Position numbers and translations under genes: made by a program. The notes under the pieces are model-generated. The model saw only the letters and a list, made by a program, of their open reading frames with translations. It was not told the DNA's origin and searched no databases. A stretch of 52,196 nt of DNA from Flavobacteriales bacterium (GTDB taxonomy: Bacteria; Bacteroidota; Bacteroidia; Flavobacteriales_G; Salibacteraceae): contig JABMOM010000024.1 in the NCBI GenBank assembly GCA_013204105.1, positions 1 through 52,196 on the forward strand, written 5' to 3'. Position 1 is the first letter of the stretch. Each line of letters opens with the position of its first letter. Shown piece by piece: positions 7,552 through 16,054 of the stretch.

Positions 7552-7616
7552 GGGTTGGGGAGTGGGGAGTAGGGAATAGAGAAAGTTAATTGAGGTTGTG
7601 GTTGCAGTTGAGATTG
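7552..7616. repeat. Two adjacent low-complexity tracts upstream of recJ
   Basis: A G-rich tract of GGGGAGT-like units (7552-7581) is followed by a degenerate GTTGAG/GTTGCA tract (7590-7616). Both lie in the 165-bp gap between recJ and the LysM gene, whose 3' ends/5' ends flank it on the same strand. Nothing else is recognised in the gap. Confidence 0.5.
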
Positions 7617-7632
7617 CAGTTCAAATGAAGTT

Positions 7633-8856
7633 TCACCTTTCCTCGATCGATACGATCGTCATCACCTTCGCTTTTGCCACTTCTTCTAAGGTGACGCCAA
7701 AGGGGTTGTATTCGAACTGATCGTGGATGCTCAAGTAATGATCTCCTTCTACCAGTTCAATGACATACTTGCCCTTGAGGCCTTCCAGTTTTGCGTCTCC
7801 GCTGATAAAGGTGAAGTGTTCCCCTTCAGAATCTAAGGCATCTTCGGTGATGAAAGGGCTTAGGGGCTTGACCTTTCCATTTTTGACTTTGACCGGGTAC
7901 TTTCGCCTGTCTAAATGCACGTTCAGGCCAACCGGAACGATCTGCAGGGCAAATTCTTCCGCATTTTCTGATAGGTACCTCCCTTTGAGGTCTTCCAACC
8001 CCAATACCCGGGTGTTTGCATTGGTGAGCGTCCGCTCGTCTCTCACATTCGTAATCACCCCCGCCGGATTTACGCGCACCAGAAAGTACTCCCGCATGAA
8101 GAGGCTCCTTAAATATGAAAGGCTGTCGCCGTCTTCAAATCCTTTTGTCACCTCATCGATCAAGTCTACCAGAGAGGTGCCTTTCGGCTCGACCTTTACG
8201 GCAGGTTCTTTCAGTTTAAGAGGTTCTCGTTTTGGCAGCCCGTCCCTGTCCAAGTAAGGGGTGTCCTCGATCTCCTCCTTTACCTCTTCGAGTTCCACAA
8301 GGCTTTCGCTCACCGAGTCTGTAAGTTCTTTTAGCAGGGCCATCTCCTCGGATGTGGCCCCTTCATCAGGAATTCCTTCTTGAGGCTTGTCCTCTTCTAT
8401 CCTTTCCAATAAGGGCTCCACTACTTGGATGGAGTCGATTCCTTTGGAATCTGGCCGCTTTGCCAGTTTGGACTCGATCAAGTGCGCGGCCACCTTCTTC
8501 GCGTTTTCCTGTCGCCGTTGCTCTCTGGCAATGCGCTCTGCACTCGACTCTACAAGTTCCATCTCTTCTGCCACTTGCATCATACGCGCAGCAGATTCGT
8601 CCGTGTACGGAATACGGATGTTGATGCCCAAGATGAGGGGGTCTGTAAGTGCCGGATTCTCTTCTTCTATGGCCACGACGTTTGAAGCATAAGCCCTAGC
8701 AATGTTGTCCAAGGTTTGGCCTTTGCGGACCTCATGGACATAGAACGGCTCCCCCGCCACGATCTTAATGACCGGATTGAGGTTTTTGATCTCTTGAGAG
8801 TGCAGTAGCATTGGGAAGAGTAATGCTGCAAGGGATAGGAATTGACGCAGGCTCAT
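7633..8856 (-). CDS. Secreted LysM-domain protein of unknown function
   Basis: 407 residues with a cleavable signal peptide (MSLRQFLSLAALLFPMLLHSQ) and one LysM peptidoglycan-binding domain at about residues 40-85 (YVHEVRKGQTLDNIARAYA...NPALTDPLILGINIRIPY). Residues 90-215 are Glu/Lys-rich and probably helical or coiled-coil; the C-terminal 200 residues form an unrecognised mixed domain (VGLNVHLDRRKYPVKVKNGKV...). No hydrolase motif is seen. It should sit in the periplasm, bound to the cell wall. The gene overlaps the end of the DAHP synthase gene by the ATGA quartet, so they are co-transcribed, although the functional link is not evident. Confidence 0.8.
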   Translation of the reverse strand: MSLRQFLSLAALLFPMLLHSQEIKNLNPVIKIVAGEPFYVHEVRKGQTLDNIARAYASNVVAIEEENPALTDPLILGINIRIPYTDESAARMMQVAEEMELVESSAERIAREQRRQENAKKVAAHLIESKLAKRPDSKGIDSIQVVEPLLERIEEDKPQEGIPDEGATSEEMALLKELTDSVSESLVELEEVKEEIEDTPYLDRDGLPKREPLKLKEPAVKVEPKGTSLVDLIDEVTKGFEDGDSLSYLRSLFMREYFLVRVNPAGVITNVRDERTLTNANTRVLGLEDLKGRYLSENAEEFALQIVPVGLNVHLDRRKYPVKVKNGKVKPLSPFITEDALDSEGEHFTFISGDAKLEGLKGKYVIELVEGDHYLSIHDQFEYNPFGVTLEEVAKAKVMTIVSIEER

Positions 8857-9974
8857 ATGCCGAAGATATCTCGTTCGCGCAACTGTTTGTTTACGATCTC
8901 TGATTGGCGTTTGATGGAAGCATTGTGAATTGCCTTCCAGATGGATTGGACGAGTGCGGGGTCGATGTCTCCCGCCTGGCCATGATCGGTCCGATCTTTC
9001 ATGATTTCAAGCCAGCGCTCTAATTGGAACACGGCCACTCCTGATTCTGCCTTGTAGGTTCCGATCTCTTCTACGACCTCCATTCTTCGCTTCAAGTTTT
9101 CGAGCAGGTTGTAGTCGATCTCATCGATGAGGGCGCGTAAGCGTTGCAAACGATCGATGCTCACGGCGTCTTCAAAGTCGAGTTGCCTCGTTTCCAAGGT
9201 GTCGATGAAGGCTGAAAAGTCTTTGAGTGCAAGCTGCTGCTTTGGGTCACTCATGGCGTGGTCTGGATCTGGATGGGTCTCGATCATGATTCCATCAAAG
9301 GCCAAGTTCAACGCGCGTTGCGCTACCTCGTGTAAAAGACTTCGTTTGCCTGCAATGTGACTTGGGTCTACAAGAATCTCGATCTCGGGTAATTTCGTCT
9401 TCAGTTCAATCGGGATCTCCCAGTTGGGTGAATTTCGGAATACGTGATCCTGATAGGTGTTAAACCCTCTATGCACCGCCACCAATTTGTGAAGGCCAGC
9501 CTTTGAAAAGCGCTCCAAAGCCCCGATCCACAGCTGCAAATCTGGATTGATCGGATTCTTCACGAAAAGAGGAATGTCCTTCCCTTCTAATGCATCGGCA
9601 ATCTCTTGAACGGAAAAGGGGTTCACTGTGGTGCGGGCACCAACCCACAAATGCTTCAATCCTGCATCGAGGGCCATTCGGACATGTTCTGCATTGGCTA
9701 CTTCGATCACAAATGGTTTTCCAAAGCGCTCTGTTGCCTTCGCAATCCAAGGAAGTGCCTCGGCACCCATCCCTTCAAATGAATTCGGGCGTGTACGTGG
9801 TTTCCAAACCCCCGCGCGAATCAACTGAACCCGGTCATCCTGAGCCAATTGTTCCGCCACCTGCATAATTTGCGCTTCGGTCTCTGCGCTGCACGGGCCT
9901 GCCAGGATCATGGGCTTGCCTCCGCGGGGCAACCACTTCGCGCTTGGAATGATGGTTATGTTGTTGGCACTCAT
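8853..9974 (-). CDS. Bifunctional DAHP synthase / chorismate mutase
   Basis: Catalyses the first step of aromatic amino-acid synthesis (phosphoenolpyruvate + erythrose 4-phosphate to DAHP) and the chorismate to prephenate step. The 373 residues hold a class I DAHP synthase domain at about 15-260 (AGPCSAETE at 25-33, IRAGVWKPRTRPNSF, VDPSHIAGKRS) and a type II chorismate mutase (AroQ) helix bundle at about 275-360 (LRALIDEIDYNLLENLKRRMEV...). This fusion, with the mutase at the C-terminus, is widespread in Bacteroidota, where the mutase domain also mediates feedback control. ATG at 9974; a TACTTTCG box lies 11 bp upstream of the ATG on the reverse strand without a clear -33 element. Confidence 0.94.
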   Translation of the reverse strand: MSANNITIIPSAKWLPRGGKPMILAGPCSAETEAQIMQVAEQLAQDDRVQLIRAGVWKPRTRPNSFEGMGAEALPWIAKATERFGKPFVIEVANAEHVRMALDAGLKHLWVGARTTVNPFSVQEIADALEGKDIPLFVKNPINPDLQLWIGALERFSKAGLHKLVAVHRGFNTYQDHVFRNSPNWEIPIELKTKLPEIEILVDPSHIAGKRSLLHEVAQRALNLAFDGIMIETHPDPDHAMSDPKQQLALKDFSAFIDTLETRQLDFEDAVSIDRLQRLRALIDEIDYNLLENLKRRMEVVEEIGTYKAESGVAVFQLERWLEIMKDRTDHGQAGDIDPALVQSIWKAIHNASIKRQSEIVNKQLRERDIFGI

Positions 9975-10046
9975 CTCTAGTAAAACGAAAGTAGGTATTG
10001 AAAGGTTCTGCCGTTCCTTGCAGCACCCCCCGGTCTCAGGGTGTCA

Positions 10047-12458
10047 CTAGAGTCGTACTTGCAAGGTCATAAAGAACATGCGTCGCTCCGCAGGAATAAT
10101 GCCCGGCCCTGGATAACCTGTCGCTCTTCGGGTGAAATAAAGCTGATCCGCAACGTTATTGACGCTTCCCTCCAGCTTAATGCGCTTCCAAGCGTAGCTC
10201 ATGGAAACATCCATCACTTGATAGGCTGGAATCACTCCTACAGTGGCATCCGGAAAGAACTCAGCATTGGTAGCATCGGTAAACTGTTGGCTGACGTGGT
10301 TGAACTGCACCCCTCCAGAAAAGCCTTCCTTCCCCACATTTATTCCTGTTTTGAAGTTCACTTGAGGCACGTTCTCTACCCGCTTGTCATGAAATGCAGC
10401 TACCTCCGCTTGCTCGTAGCGCGCATCCACAAGAGAGACATTGTTGTACCAAACGAGTCGCCATTCCCCTTCCTTTCCAAACATTTTGAGCAGGTCATTC
10501 TCTTCAAAAATTTCAACCCCGACGAAGCGTGCATCGGCAATGTTATCGCGGTAATTGACTACCCGAACCACGCCTTCTGCATTCTCGACACGCTTGAGCG
10601 TCTCGCCGATTCGATTGTTGTATTGCATTACAAAGACCCCAGCGTCAAATTGAACGACCCCTTTCCACAGTGTCCCTTTCGCCCCTAGATCAATGGTAAA
10701 ACCAGTCTCATCTTTCATTCCCTTGGCGATCATCAAATTCGGGTTGGAGACGTAGAGGTCCGAAAAATTCATCGCTCGGTAGTTTTGACTTGCATTCGCG
10801 TAGAATTCGATGTCGGGTCTGCATTTCCATGTAGCACCCATTCCAAATAATGCGATGGAGCGGTTGCGGCCAGTAGTTGTATCAACGCTAATCTCAGATA
10901 GCACTTCTCCGGTCAGTGGGTGTCGATCGATCTTGGTATAGTATCCGCTCGAACGTGTTCGAATATGCTCGATTCGAACTCCCGGAGTGAGGTACCAACA
11001 CCCGGAAAGGGGCAAAAGCAATTCAGCGAATGCCGCTCCGTTCTCCGAGGGGAAACGCACATCTGATCCTTCCAAATTTCCACCGTCTACGAATCGAAAG
11101 TCCGCGTCGTTACCGCTACTCGCTTTTCCTTGTCTGTTGCGGGTATCTCCATGATATAAGCGTACTCCCACCAGCACCGCTCCCGGATTTCCAGCCAAAT
11201 CAAAACGTTGGATCACGCGGGTCTCGTTGCCTATGTTATTGAACTCCCCTAAGATCAAGTCTCGTTTCCCGCCAGTGTCTATCCTGTTGATGTTTCCAAG
11301 GAAACCCAGTGCCGCGCGACTGCTCTTGAGTAAGAATGTTTTGCTGTTGATCGACATACTCGACGTGAGTTGTCCGTTGATGGTCATGCTGGCAACATTC
11401 CAATCTACACGGAACCAATTACGCTGTCGGTGACTCTGGCTAGGGTCCTCCTCGAATTGACGATCTGTGAGTCCCCCGGGCTGTTTGGTAGTGTAAAAAT
11501 TGTGGGTGAAGGCTGCATCGATGCTCCACTTCTCATTCAATTTTCTTCCTACCTGCAGGTAGGCCCCATTGCTGTTATAATGCGAATTCGGGCGCCAGCC
11601 TTTCCCTTGTTTATGCTGATAAAATCCATAGTAATTCCATCCTTCACTGGTTCCACCGAGACTGGTGAATGATCCCACGAAGTCATAGCTTCCGATCGTC
11701 GTGCGACTCGTCAATTCTAAAGGACGATCCTCTGGCCCACGCTTCATCTTAAAATTCAACAGCCCACCGAATTGCGTCCCATACTGGAGTGAGGCAGCCC
11801 CCCGGACCAATTCGATTCGATCTACGGCTTCGATCGGCGGCGTGTAATAGCTTTCTGGGTAACCCAACGCATCTGCGCTGATGTCATACCCGTCCTGTCT
11901 AGTATTGAAGTTGGTCGTGCGCTTCGGATCTAAACCTCTAGCTCCAATGCCCATTTGAAGTCCACCTGCATCCGTTTCTTGCACGTTGATGCCTGGTACC
12001 TTAGCAAAGAGTTGGCGGCTATTATTTGTAGCAGTGTTTACGGCCATTTCATCAGGAAGTACGATCTCGTTTTTCTTTCCCGCATACAGCCCGTCCACTT
12101 CAATGTAGCGCAATTTGCTCATGCCCTGTGCCGAACGACGATCATCAACGATTGTAAGGGCCTGTAATTCAATATTCATCGCGTGTAATTCCACTATCAA
12201 TCTTGAAGTGCCTTCTTCGATCGCACGAGATTCTGCGGCATAACCTTCCGCAAACACAGTGATGACATGTGTCCCCGACGCTAATCCATTCAACCTCACA
12301 ATACCTCGTTGATCTGCCTTGAAGGATACATCGGTATTGTCTAGAAAGGCTTCCGCCTTCCCAATCCCCAATGGCAGAATCTGTACTTCAACGGACCGTT
12401 GGGCGACGACAGATCCTATCAGAAAACAAAGGGCGATATGTGCGATCCAATGCTTCAT
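10047..12458 (-). CDS. TonB-dependent receptor, FecA-like
   Basis: Outer-membrane transporter, 803 residues from the ATG at 12458, which begins the signal peptide MKHWIAHIALCFLIGSVVAQ. An upstream in-frame start would add 15 residues that spoil the signal, so it was rejected. After the signal comes a carboxypeptidase-regulatory-like (CarbopepD_reg) domain (about 20-90), the plug (about 110-235; DGYDISADALGYPESYYTPP, LVRGAASLQYGTQFGG) and a 22-strand barrel ending in MFFMTLQVRL. The plug resembles ferric-citrate receptors. It is the last gene of a four-gene operon with an imelysin and a DUF4856-like lipoprotein, both linked to iron in other bacteria, so ferric-complex uptake is the likely role; the substrate is inferred. 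Confidence 0.9.
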   Translation of the reverse strand: MKHWIAHIALCFLIGSVVAQRSVEVQILPLGIGKAEAFLDNTDVSFKADQRGIVRLNGLASGTHVITVFAEGYAAESRAIEEGTSRLIVELHAMNIELQALTIVDDRRSAQGMSKLRYIEVDGLYAGKKNEIVLPDEMAVNTATNNSRQLFAKVPGINVQETDAGGLQMGIGARGLDPKRTTNFNTRQDGYDISADALGYPESYYTPPIEAVDRIELVRGAASLQYGTQFGGLLNFKMKRGPEDRPLELTSRTTIGSYDFVGSFTSLGGTSEGWNYYGFYQHKQGKGWRPNSHYNSNGAYLQVGRKLNEKWSIDAAFTHNFYTTKQPGGLTDRQFEEDPSQSHRQRNWFRVDWNVASMTINGQLTSSMSINSKTFLLKSSRAALGFLGNINRIDTGGKRDLILGEFNNIGNETRVIQRFDLAGNPGAVLVGVRLYHGDTRNRQGKASSGNDADFRFVDGGNLEGSDVRFPSENGAAFAELLLPLSGCWYLTPGVRIEHIRTRSSGYYTKIDRHPLTGEVLSEISVDTTTGRNRSIALFGMGATWKCRPDIEFYANASQNYRAMNFSDLYVSNPNLMIAKGMKDETGFTIDLGAKGTLWKGVVQFDAGVFVMQYNNRIGETLKRVENAEGVVRVVNYRDNIADARFVGVEIFEENDLLKMFGKEGEWRLVWYNNVSLVDARYEQAEVAAFHDKRVENVPQVNFKTGINVGKEGFSGGVQFNHVSQQFTDATNAEFFPDATVGVIPAYQVMDVSMSYAWKRIKLEGSVNNVADQLYFTRRATGYPGPGIIPAERRMFFMTLQVRL

Positions 12459-13789
12459 CCTCTCTCCAGTGCTAGAGGTAATATCCAAGCTTTCTCCCCC
12501 CAATTGTCATCCAATTCTGCAAGATCCACGGTGGGGTCGATAAAGGGTTGACTAGGCCTTCCATTAAAGGTCACATGCACATCTGCTTTGACAGTTGCAT
12601 TCGATACGCCTTGCGCTTCGTAGTGCGTCTTGAGGTGGTCTGCATATTGCAGCATGAGGTCTGGTTGCGTGCTCAGCATTTTCTCCTGAACCGCCGTGAG
12701 AAAATCCGAATTGTCTACCCACAGTTCATTGCCCCCTTCATCGCTCACCTTGAATTGCGCGTATCCTGCCTTTTCTATCAACATGACCCGCCATCCAAAT
12801 CGAAATCCCTGCTCTGTCCAATAAGGGTTTCCGGAGTACATCAGGTAACGGAAAGGAAAAAGCACTTGAAACGCAAAAAACACCGTCAGGATGTTCAAGG
12901 CAAATACCGGAATACGATTTTCAACAGCATTGAACGCTCCCTGCTTCAGTCCGAAGTGGGATTGCATCTTAAGGTGAAAATCTGAAGAGAAAAAAATCAA
13001 GGTAGCGCCGATCATGATGAAGGGGAACATTCCGATCTGAAAGAAGGACCACGTCATCAAATGAAAGGCGATCACCGCAGCATACCCTCCCCATCGCAAG
13101 CGGGCACTCAACAGCACAAAAGGGATCGCCAAATCATAGGCAGCTCCCGCCCAACTGAAGGCAAATGCGGTCGCCTTAAACGTCATCAACTCACCGATGA
13201 TCGGAAGGTGCGCTTGTGCAGGAAGCCAAATGGCCAAGGGCATCGCCTCTAGCAGCCAGTCCGCATTCAATTTAGCTACCCCAGCGAGGAAGTAGACCAA
13301 GCCCAGTTGGAACTTCAGCAAGCTGATTGTTGCGGCTGAGACCTTGCTGACTCTTTTTGTCAATCCTGACAAGGCGTCGATCGAATGTTGACGATGGGCT
13401 GGAAGAAAAATCAGGATTAGACCTACGAGACTGACAAAATAGTAATGGTTCAAATAGTATGTGGCGTCCACCAGCTCCATGTAGGTGAAGGCAAGAAAGA
13501 AGACCACTGTTGAAATGCGATAGAGCGCTCCGAACGCAATACCGAGGGAGCTCAACGCAATCAAACCGAACATCACGTAGTAGCCCATCGAGGACAAATC
13601 GGGAATCCAATAGAACCCGAAATATTTGAAGTGAAGGTCTGGGTTGATGTACTGTGCTTCGATCCACCCTTTGAGGTAAAAGCGCGTAATGCTGATGAAC
13701 ATGATCAGCCCAAATAAAAAGCGAAAAGTGACCAAGGGAGCGATGGACACCTGTGCGTGGACCTGCTTATGGAGCCATCGTTTAATCAC
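12455..13789 (-). CDS. HTTM-domain integral membrane protein
   Basis: About 444 residues with an N-terminal HTTM (horizontally transferred transmembrane) domain of the kind found in vitamin-K-dependent gamma-carboxylase: several hydrophobic helices between residues 15 and 285, including WLPAQAHLPIIGELMTFKATAF and an intervening YLNHYYFVSLVGLI. The C-terminal ~110 residues are soluble. Start is uncertain: a TTG at 13822 overlaps imelysin by 41 bp, whereas the GTG at 13789 overlaps it by 8 bp and is preferred. It overlaps the receptor gene by ATGA. HTTM proteins next to imelysin and TonB receptors recur in Bacteroidota, but I know of no proven function for this subgroup. Confidence 0.82.
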   Translation of the reverse strand: MIKRWLHKQVHAQVSIAPLVTFRFLFGLIMFISITRFYLKGWIEAQYINPDLHFKYFGFYWIPDLSSMGYYVMFGLIALSSLGIAFGALYRISTVVFFLAFTYMELVDATYYLNHYYFVSLVGLILIFLPAHRQHSIDALSGLTKRVSKVSAATISLLKFQLGLVYFLAGVAKLNADWLLEAMPLAIWLPAQAHLPIIGELMTFKATAFAFSWAGAAYDLAIPFVLLSARLRWGGYAAVIAFHLMTWSFFQIGMFPFIMIGATLIFFSSDFHLKMQSHFGLKQGAFNAVENRIPVFALNILTVFFAFQVLFPFRYLMYSGNPYWTEQGFRFGWRVMLIEKAGYAQFKVSDEGGNELWVDNSDFLTAVQEKMLSTQPDLMLQYADHLKTHYEAQGVSNATVKADVHVTFNGRPSQPFIDPTVDLAELDDNWGEKAWILPLALERG

Positions 13790-14846
13790 CGTCGTTGTCT
13801 TGATAAGTGATTTGAACGCCAAGCTGCGAGGGCATGTCCGTCTTCAATAAGACTACCAAGCTCTGCAGCTTTGTGTGCAGGTCCTCCACCTGTGAAGGTG
13901 TTTGCTCAATGGCATCGAAAAGCTTACCATCGATTGCCTCAGCTGAGGCAATTGCAACATCAAACCCCATTTGGATCGCATCGCTCAACGACTGCGTTCC
14001 ATACGTGGCGTCCAAGGCATCCAGATGATCGTCTAATCCCAAGCCTGTATTTCCATTGAACGCTGCTTTAAGGCTTTCGAGGTGTTGGATGAGCAGAGGA
14101 ATGGACTGGGCAGAGAACAAGGCCTCCACTTTTTCAGGTTGAATGACTCCGAGCGTTTTCTTGCCCAGCGGAATCCCAACATTGGCATTCTTCAAGACTT
14201 CAAAATCCTGGTTTATCGCGTTCACAAAGCTTCCCAATGAACTGCCTACGTCGCTCCCAAGGTTGGTTTGAAATTCATCTTGATAAGCATCTTTCCAATC
14301 CGCCTCTACGCTTGTCAAGGCAAGGCTCATCAGCGTTAAATTACGTTGTATGAACTCCTGCACCAAGGCATCGCCAAGGCGATCAGGATTGAGTTGGTAG
14401 AGCACAAAGTCCAACGCCGGCAATCCTTTGGCCGCGCTATTAGTAGAGAGGGCGAGGTCGTAGTCTTCCATACCCACTAAGGTGTGCACACGATCGGTAT
14501 CGGCTGGAAACGTGTTGATCGTCAGTCGCAATCCAACATTCGCTGCAGGACCGAATTCGTAGGGTGCGCATTGCTGCCAAGAGAGATAGGCTTGATCAAA
14601 GGCGCTTCGGAGAACTTCTAGATTGGACGCCGATGCTTCGCCCTTATACGCATCAAAGGCAAGCTGAAAAGAAGTTAGTTTTTCTGCGAACGAATTATAG
14701 GCAGGTAAGATGACATTCGAAGCCAAGTTTTGAAACATGGCAGAACGATCGAAGTCCTCCTCCTGAGGTTTCGGGTCATCACCCTTGCACGATTGCAGAG
14801 AATATCCCCAGACTACCAACCCTACTATGAACAGCCCCTGCCGCAT
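13782..14846 (-). CDS. Imelysin-family (M75-like) lipoprotein
   Basis: A 354-residue periplasmic lipoprotein: MRQGLFIVGLVVWGYSLQSCKGDD gives a signal ending in a lipobox-like LQSC. The rest is a helical imelysin-like double bundle (NVILPAYNSFAEKLTSFQLAFDAY; AYLSWQQCAPYEFGPA; KGLPALDFVLYQLN). In characterised imelysins a GxHxxE motif is conserved; here the equivalent segment reads GLPALDF, so iron binding of the classical kind or peptidase activity cannot be assumed. ATG at 14846; a TTG one codon earlier is ignored. Start and preceding stop overlap as TGATG. The family is iron-regulated in several bacteria, supporting an iron-acquisition operon. Confidence 0.86.
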   Translation of the reverse strand: MRQGLFIVGLVVWGYSLQSCKGDDPKPQEEDFDRSAMFQNLASNVILPAYNSFAEKLTSFQLAFDAYKGEASASNLEVLRSAFDQAYLSWQQCAPYEFGPAANVGLRLTINTFPADTDRVHTLVGMEDYDLALSTNSAAKGLPALDFVLYQLNPDRLGDALVQEFIQRNLTLMSLALTSVEADWKDAYQDEFQTNLGSDVGSSLGSFVNAINQDFEVLKNANVGIPLGKKTLGVIQPEKVEALFSAQSIPLLIQHLESLKAAFNGNTGLGLDDHLDALDATYGTQSLSDAIQMGFDVAIASAEAIDGKLFDAIEQTPSQVEDLHTKLQSLVVLLKTDMPSQLGVQITYQDNDGD

Positions 14847-15937
14847 CAAAGGGTAGTTTTGATGTTTTCCCAGCCATAGACCCCCGCAAGCATGTCTCTG
14901 GCCTGTTGAAGATCCGAAGTGCTCACCGCATAAAAATTATCTCCCAACAATACGATCACTTCATCGATTTGGCTTTGGGTAATGCGGCGTTCGGGATTAT
15001 AGAAGAGCGCTTTAACTAAACCATGGGCTTCCGACAACACGTGGTTACGCAAGTAATCACTGTCCATGTTGGCCAGGGCTGAATTGATGTAGTGAATGGC
15101 CGTTGCTGCGCATACATTCTCCCACTCGGTTCGGACCAAAGTGATGGCTGAATCGCGCTCATTGTAGCGCTGCCACATAATGCCAGATCGACCAATGCGA
15201 AATGCCTCGCTCAGTTTTTCGTTGGATCCGAGTACTGCATTCCGAAGGTTACAGTACTTGCCCCAGTATCGGATGTCTTCGGTATTCTCAGGGAAATTAT
15301 TGCCCACCCCAAGGTATCCGTAAGCCTCGTCCCAATGATGAGCCATGGCCGTTCCCTCGTCTTCGACGATTTCCTCGTTGTCCACCTCCATCTTTTCATC
15401 TGAGAGGTACAAGGCTGTAGCTTGATAATAACAAAGGGCGCCCATGAGTCCTTTCTCGATTAACTCGGCATACTCGTATCCGTTCGCGGTAAAAAGACGG
15501 CTCGAGGAACCATCTTCACTGTACATCACACCCGCAATTCCATCCTCGGCCGCATCCAAGCTTTTACTCGCCTGGACCAGGGTACTGAAATAGTCTTCAA
15601 ACACAGAGCGATGAGGTTCGAACACCTTGCTTTTAATGTCTTTCTCAGAAATGAACGAAAAATTGCCGTTCCCATTTCCATTGGTATTGGCAAACATTGC
15701 GGACAGCACAGCTGGATCCAGTTGGACACCGTATTGATTCGCCGTCTCAATGTATTCCATCACTTCTTCCATCTGATCGAGGCGTTCGGTCTGGCCACTG
15801 TAGTTCACATACGGAAAATCGTATGTCGACGGAAGCGGTGTGTGGAAAAACTCACTTTTCGGTGGCTCCCTGCGACAAGCGCTAAAGCTCAGCACACAAA
15901 GCCCCAACAAGAAGGAGATAGCAGTACGCGAGTGCAT
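14846..15937 (-). CDS. DUF4856-like lipoprotein, first gene of the iron-type operon
   Basis: 363 residues with a lipoprotein signal (MHSRTAISFLLGLCVLSFSACRR, lipobox FSAC). The mature part begins with PLPSTYDFPYVNYSGQTERLDQMEEVMEYI, the start pattern of DUF4856 proteins, followed by a helical domain (AHHWDEAYGYLGVG..., KYCNLRNAVLGSNEKLSEAFRIGR). A Gly-Asn run at about residues 70-77 is a small low-complexity insertion. DUF4856 proteins are often encoded beside imelysins, and appear related to them by their helical HWDEAYGY-type motif; function is unknown but iron handling is suspected. Promoter and dyads lie directly upstream. Confidence 0.83.
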   Translation of the reverse strand: MHSRTAISFLLGLCVLSFSACRREPPKSEFFHTPLPSTYDFPYVNYSGQTERLDQMEEVMEYIETANQYGVQLDPAVLSAMFANTNGNGNGNFSFISEKDIKSKVFEPHRSVFEDYFSTLVQASKSLDAAEDGIAGVMYSEDGSSSRLFTANGYEYAELIEKGLMGALCYYQATALYLSDEKMEVDNEEIVEDEGTAMAHHWDEAYGYLGVGNNFPENTEDIRYWGKYCNLRNAVLGSNEKLSEAFRIGRSGIMWQRYNERDSAITLVRTEWENVCAATAIHYINSALANMDSDYLRNHVLSEAHGLVKALFYNPERRITQSQIDEVIVLLGDNFYAVSTSDLQQARDMLAGVYGWENIKTTL

Positions 15938-15945
15938 CGTTGTTT

Positions 15946-15981
15946 TTATTTAGACTCGTTTTAAATAACGATGCAAACATA
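15946..15981 (-). promoter_or_regulatory. Promoter and AT-rich dyad of the iron-type operon
   Basis: On the reverse strand TATGTTTG (15974-15981) is a perfect -7 box; the predicted start near 15968 falls at the edge of the dyad TTATTTA-N9-TAAATAA (15946-15968), which ends 8 bp before the ATG. No TTG at -33. The AT-rich 7-9-7 dyad has the general size of a Fur site, but does not match the GATAAT-type consensus closely, so the regulator is open. Confidence 0.45.
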
Positions 15982-16022
15982 CCGTGCTGTCTAAGGGAGG
16001 GGCATACCTCTTTTATGGTATT

Positions 16023-16040
16023 TTGGTCATATCTGACCAA
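16023..16040. repeat. Dyad TTGGTCA-TATC-TGACCAA
   Basis: A perfect 7-4-7 inverted repeat 14 bp after the stop of the PKD lipoprotein gene and 85 bp upstream of the DUF4856-like gene, both on the reverse strand. No T-run follows on either strand, so a rho-independent terminator is unlikely; an operator upstream of the iron-type operon promoter fits better. Confidence 0.45.
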
Positions 16041-16054
16041 GCTCATGAAGTCGA

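Noticed and set aside
7552-7626. Possible CRISPR-like or phase-variable repeat array
   Set aside because: Units are degenerate and 6-8 bp long without spacers, and the tract lies outside any coding frame; only a low-complexity tract is supported.
10041-10688. Open reading frame of 215 codons on the forward strand
   Set aside because: It lies entirely opposite the TonB receptor gene, has no recognisable domain and no promoter; the receptor frame shows strong family motifs.
13782-13822. TTG start for the HTTM gene overlapping imelysin by 41 bp
   Set aside because: The GTG at 13789 gives an 8-bp overlap in keeping with the other junctions of the operon; the TTG adds eleven residues of no family character.
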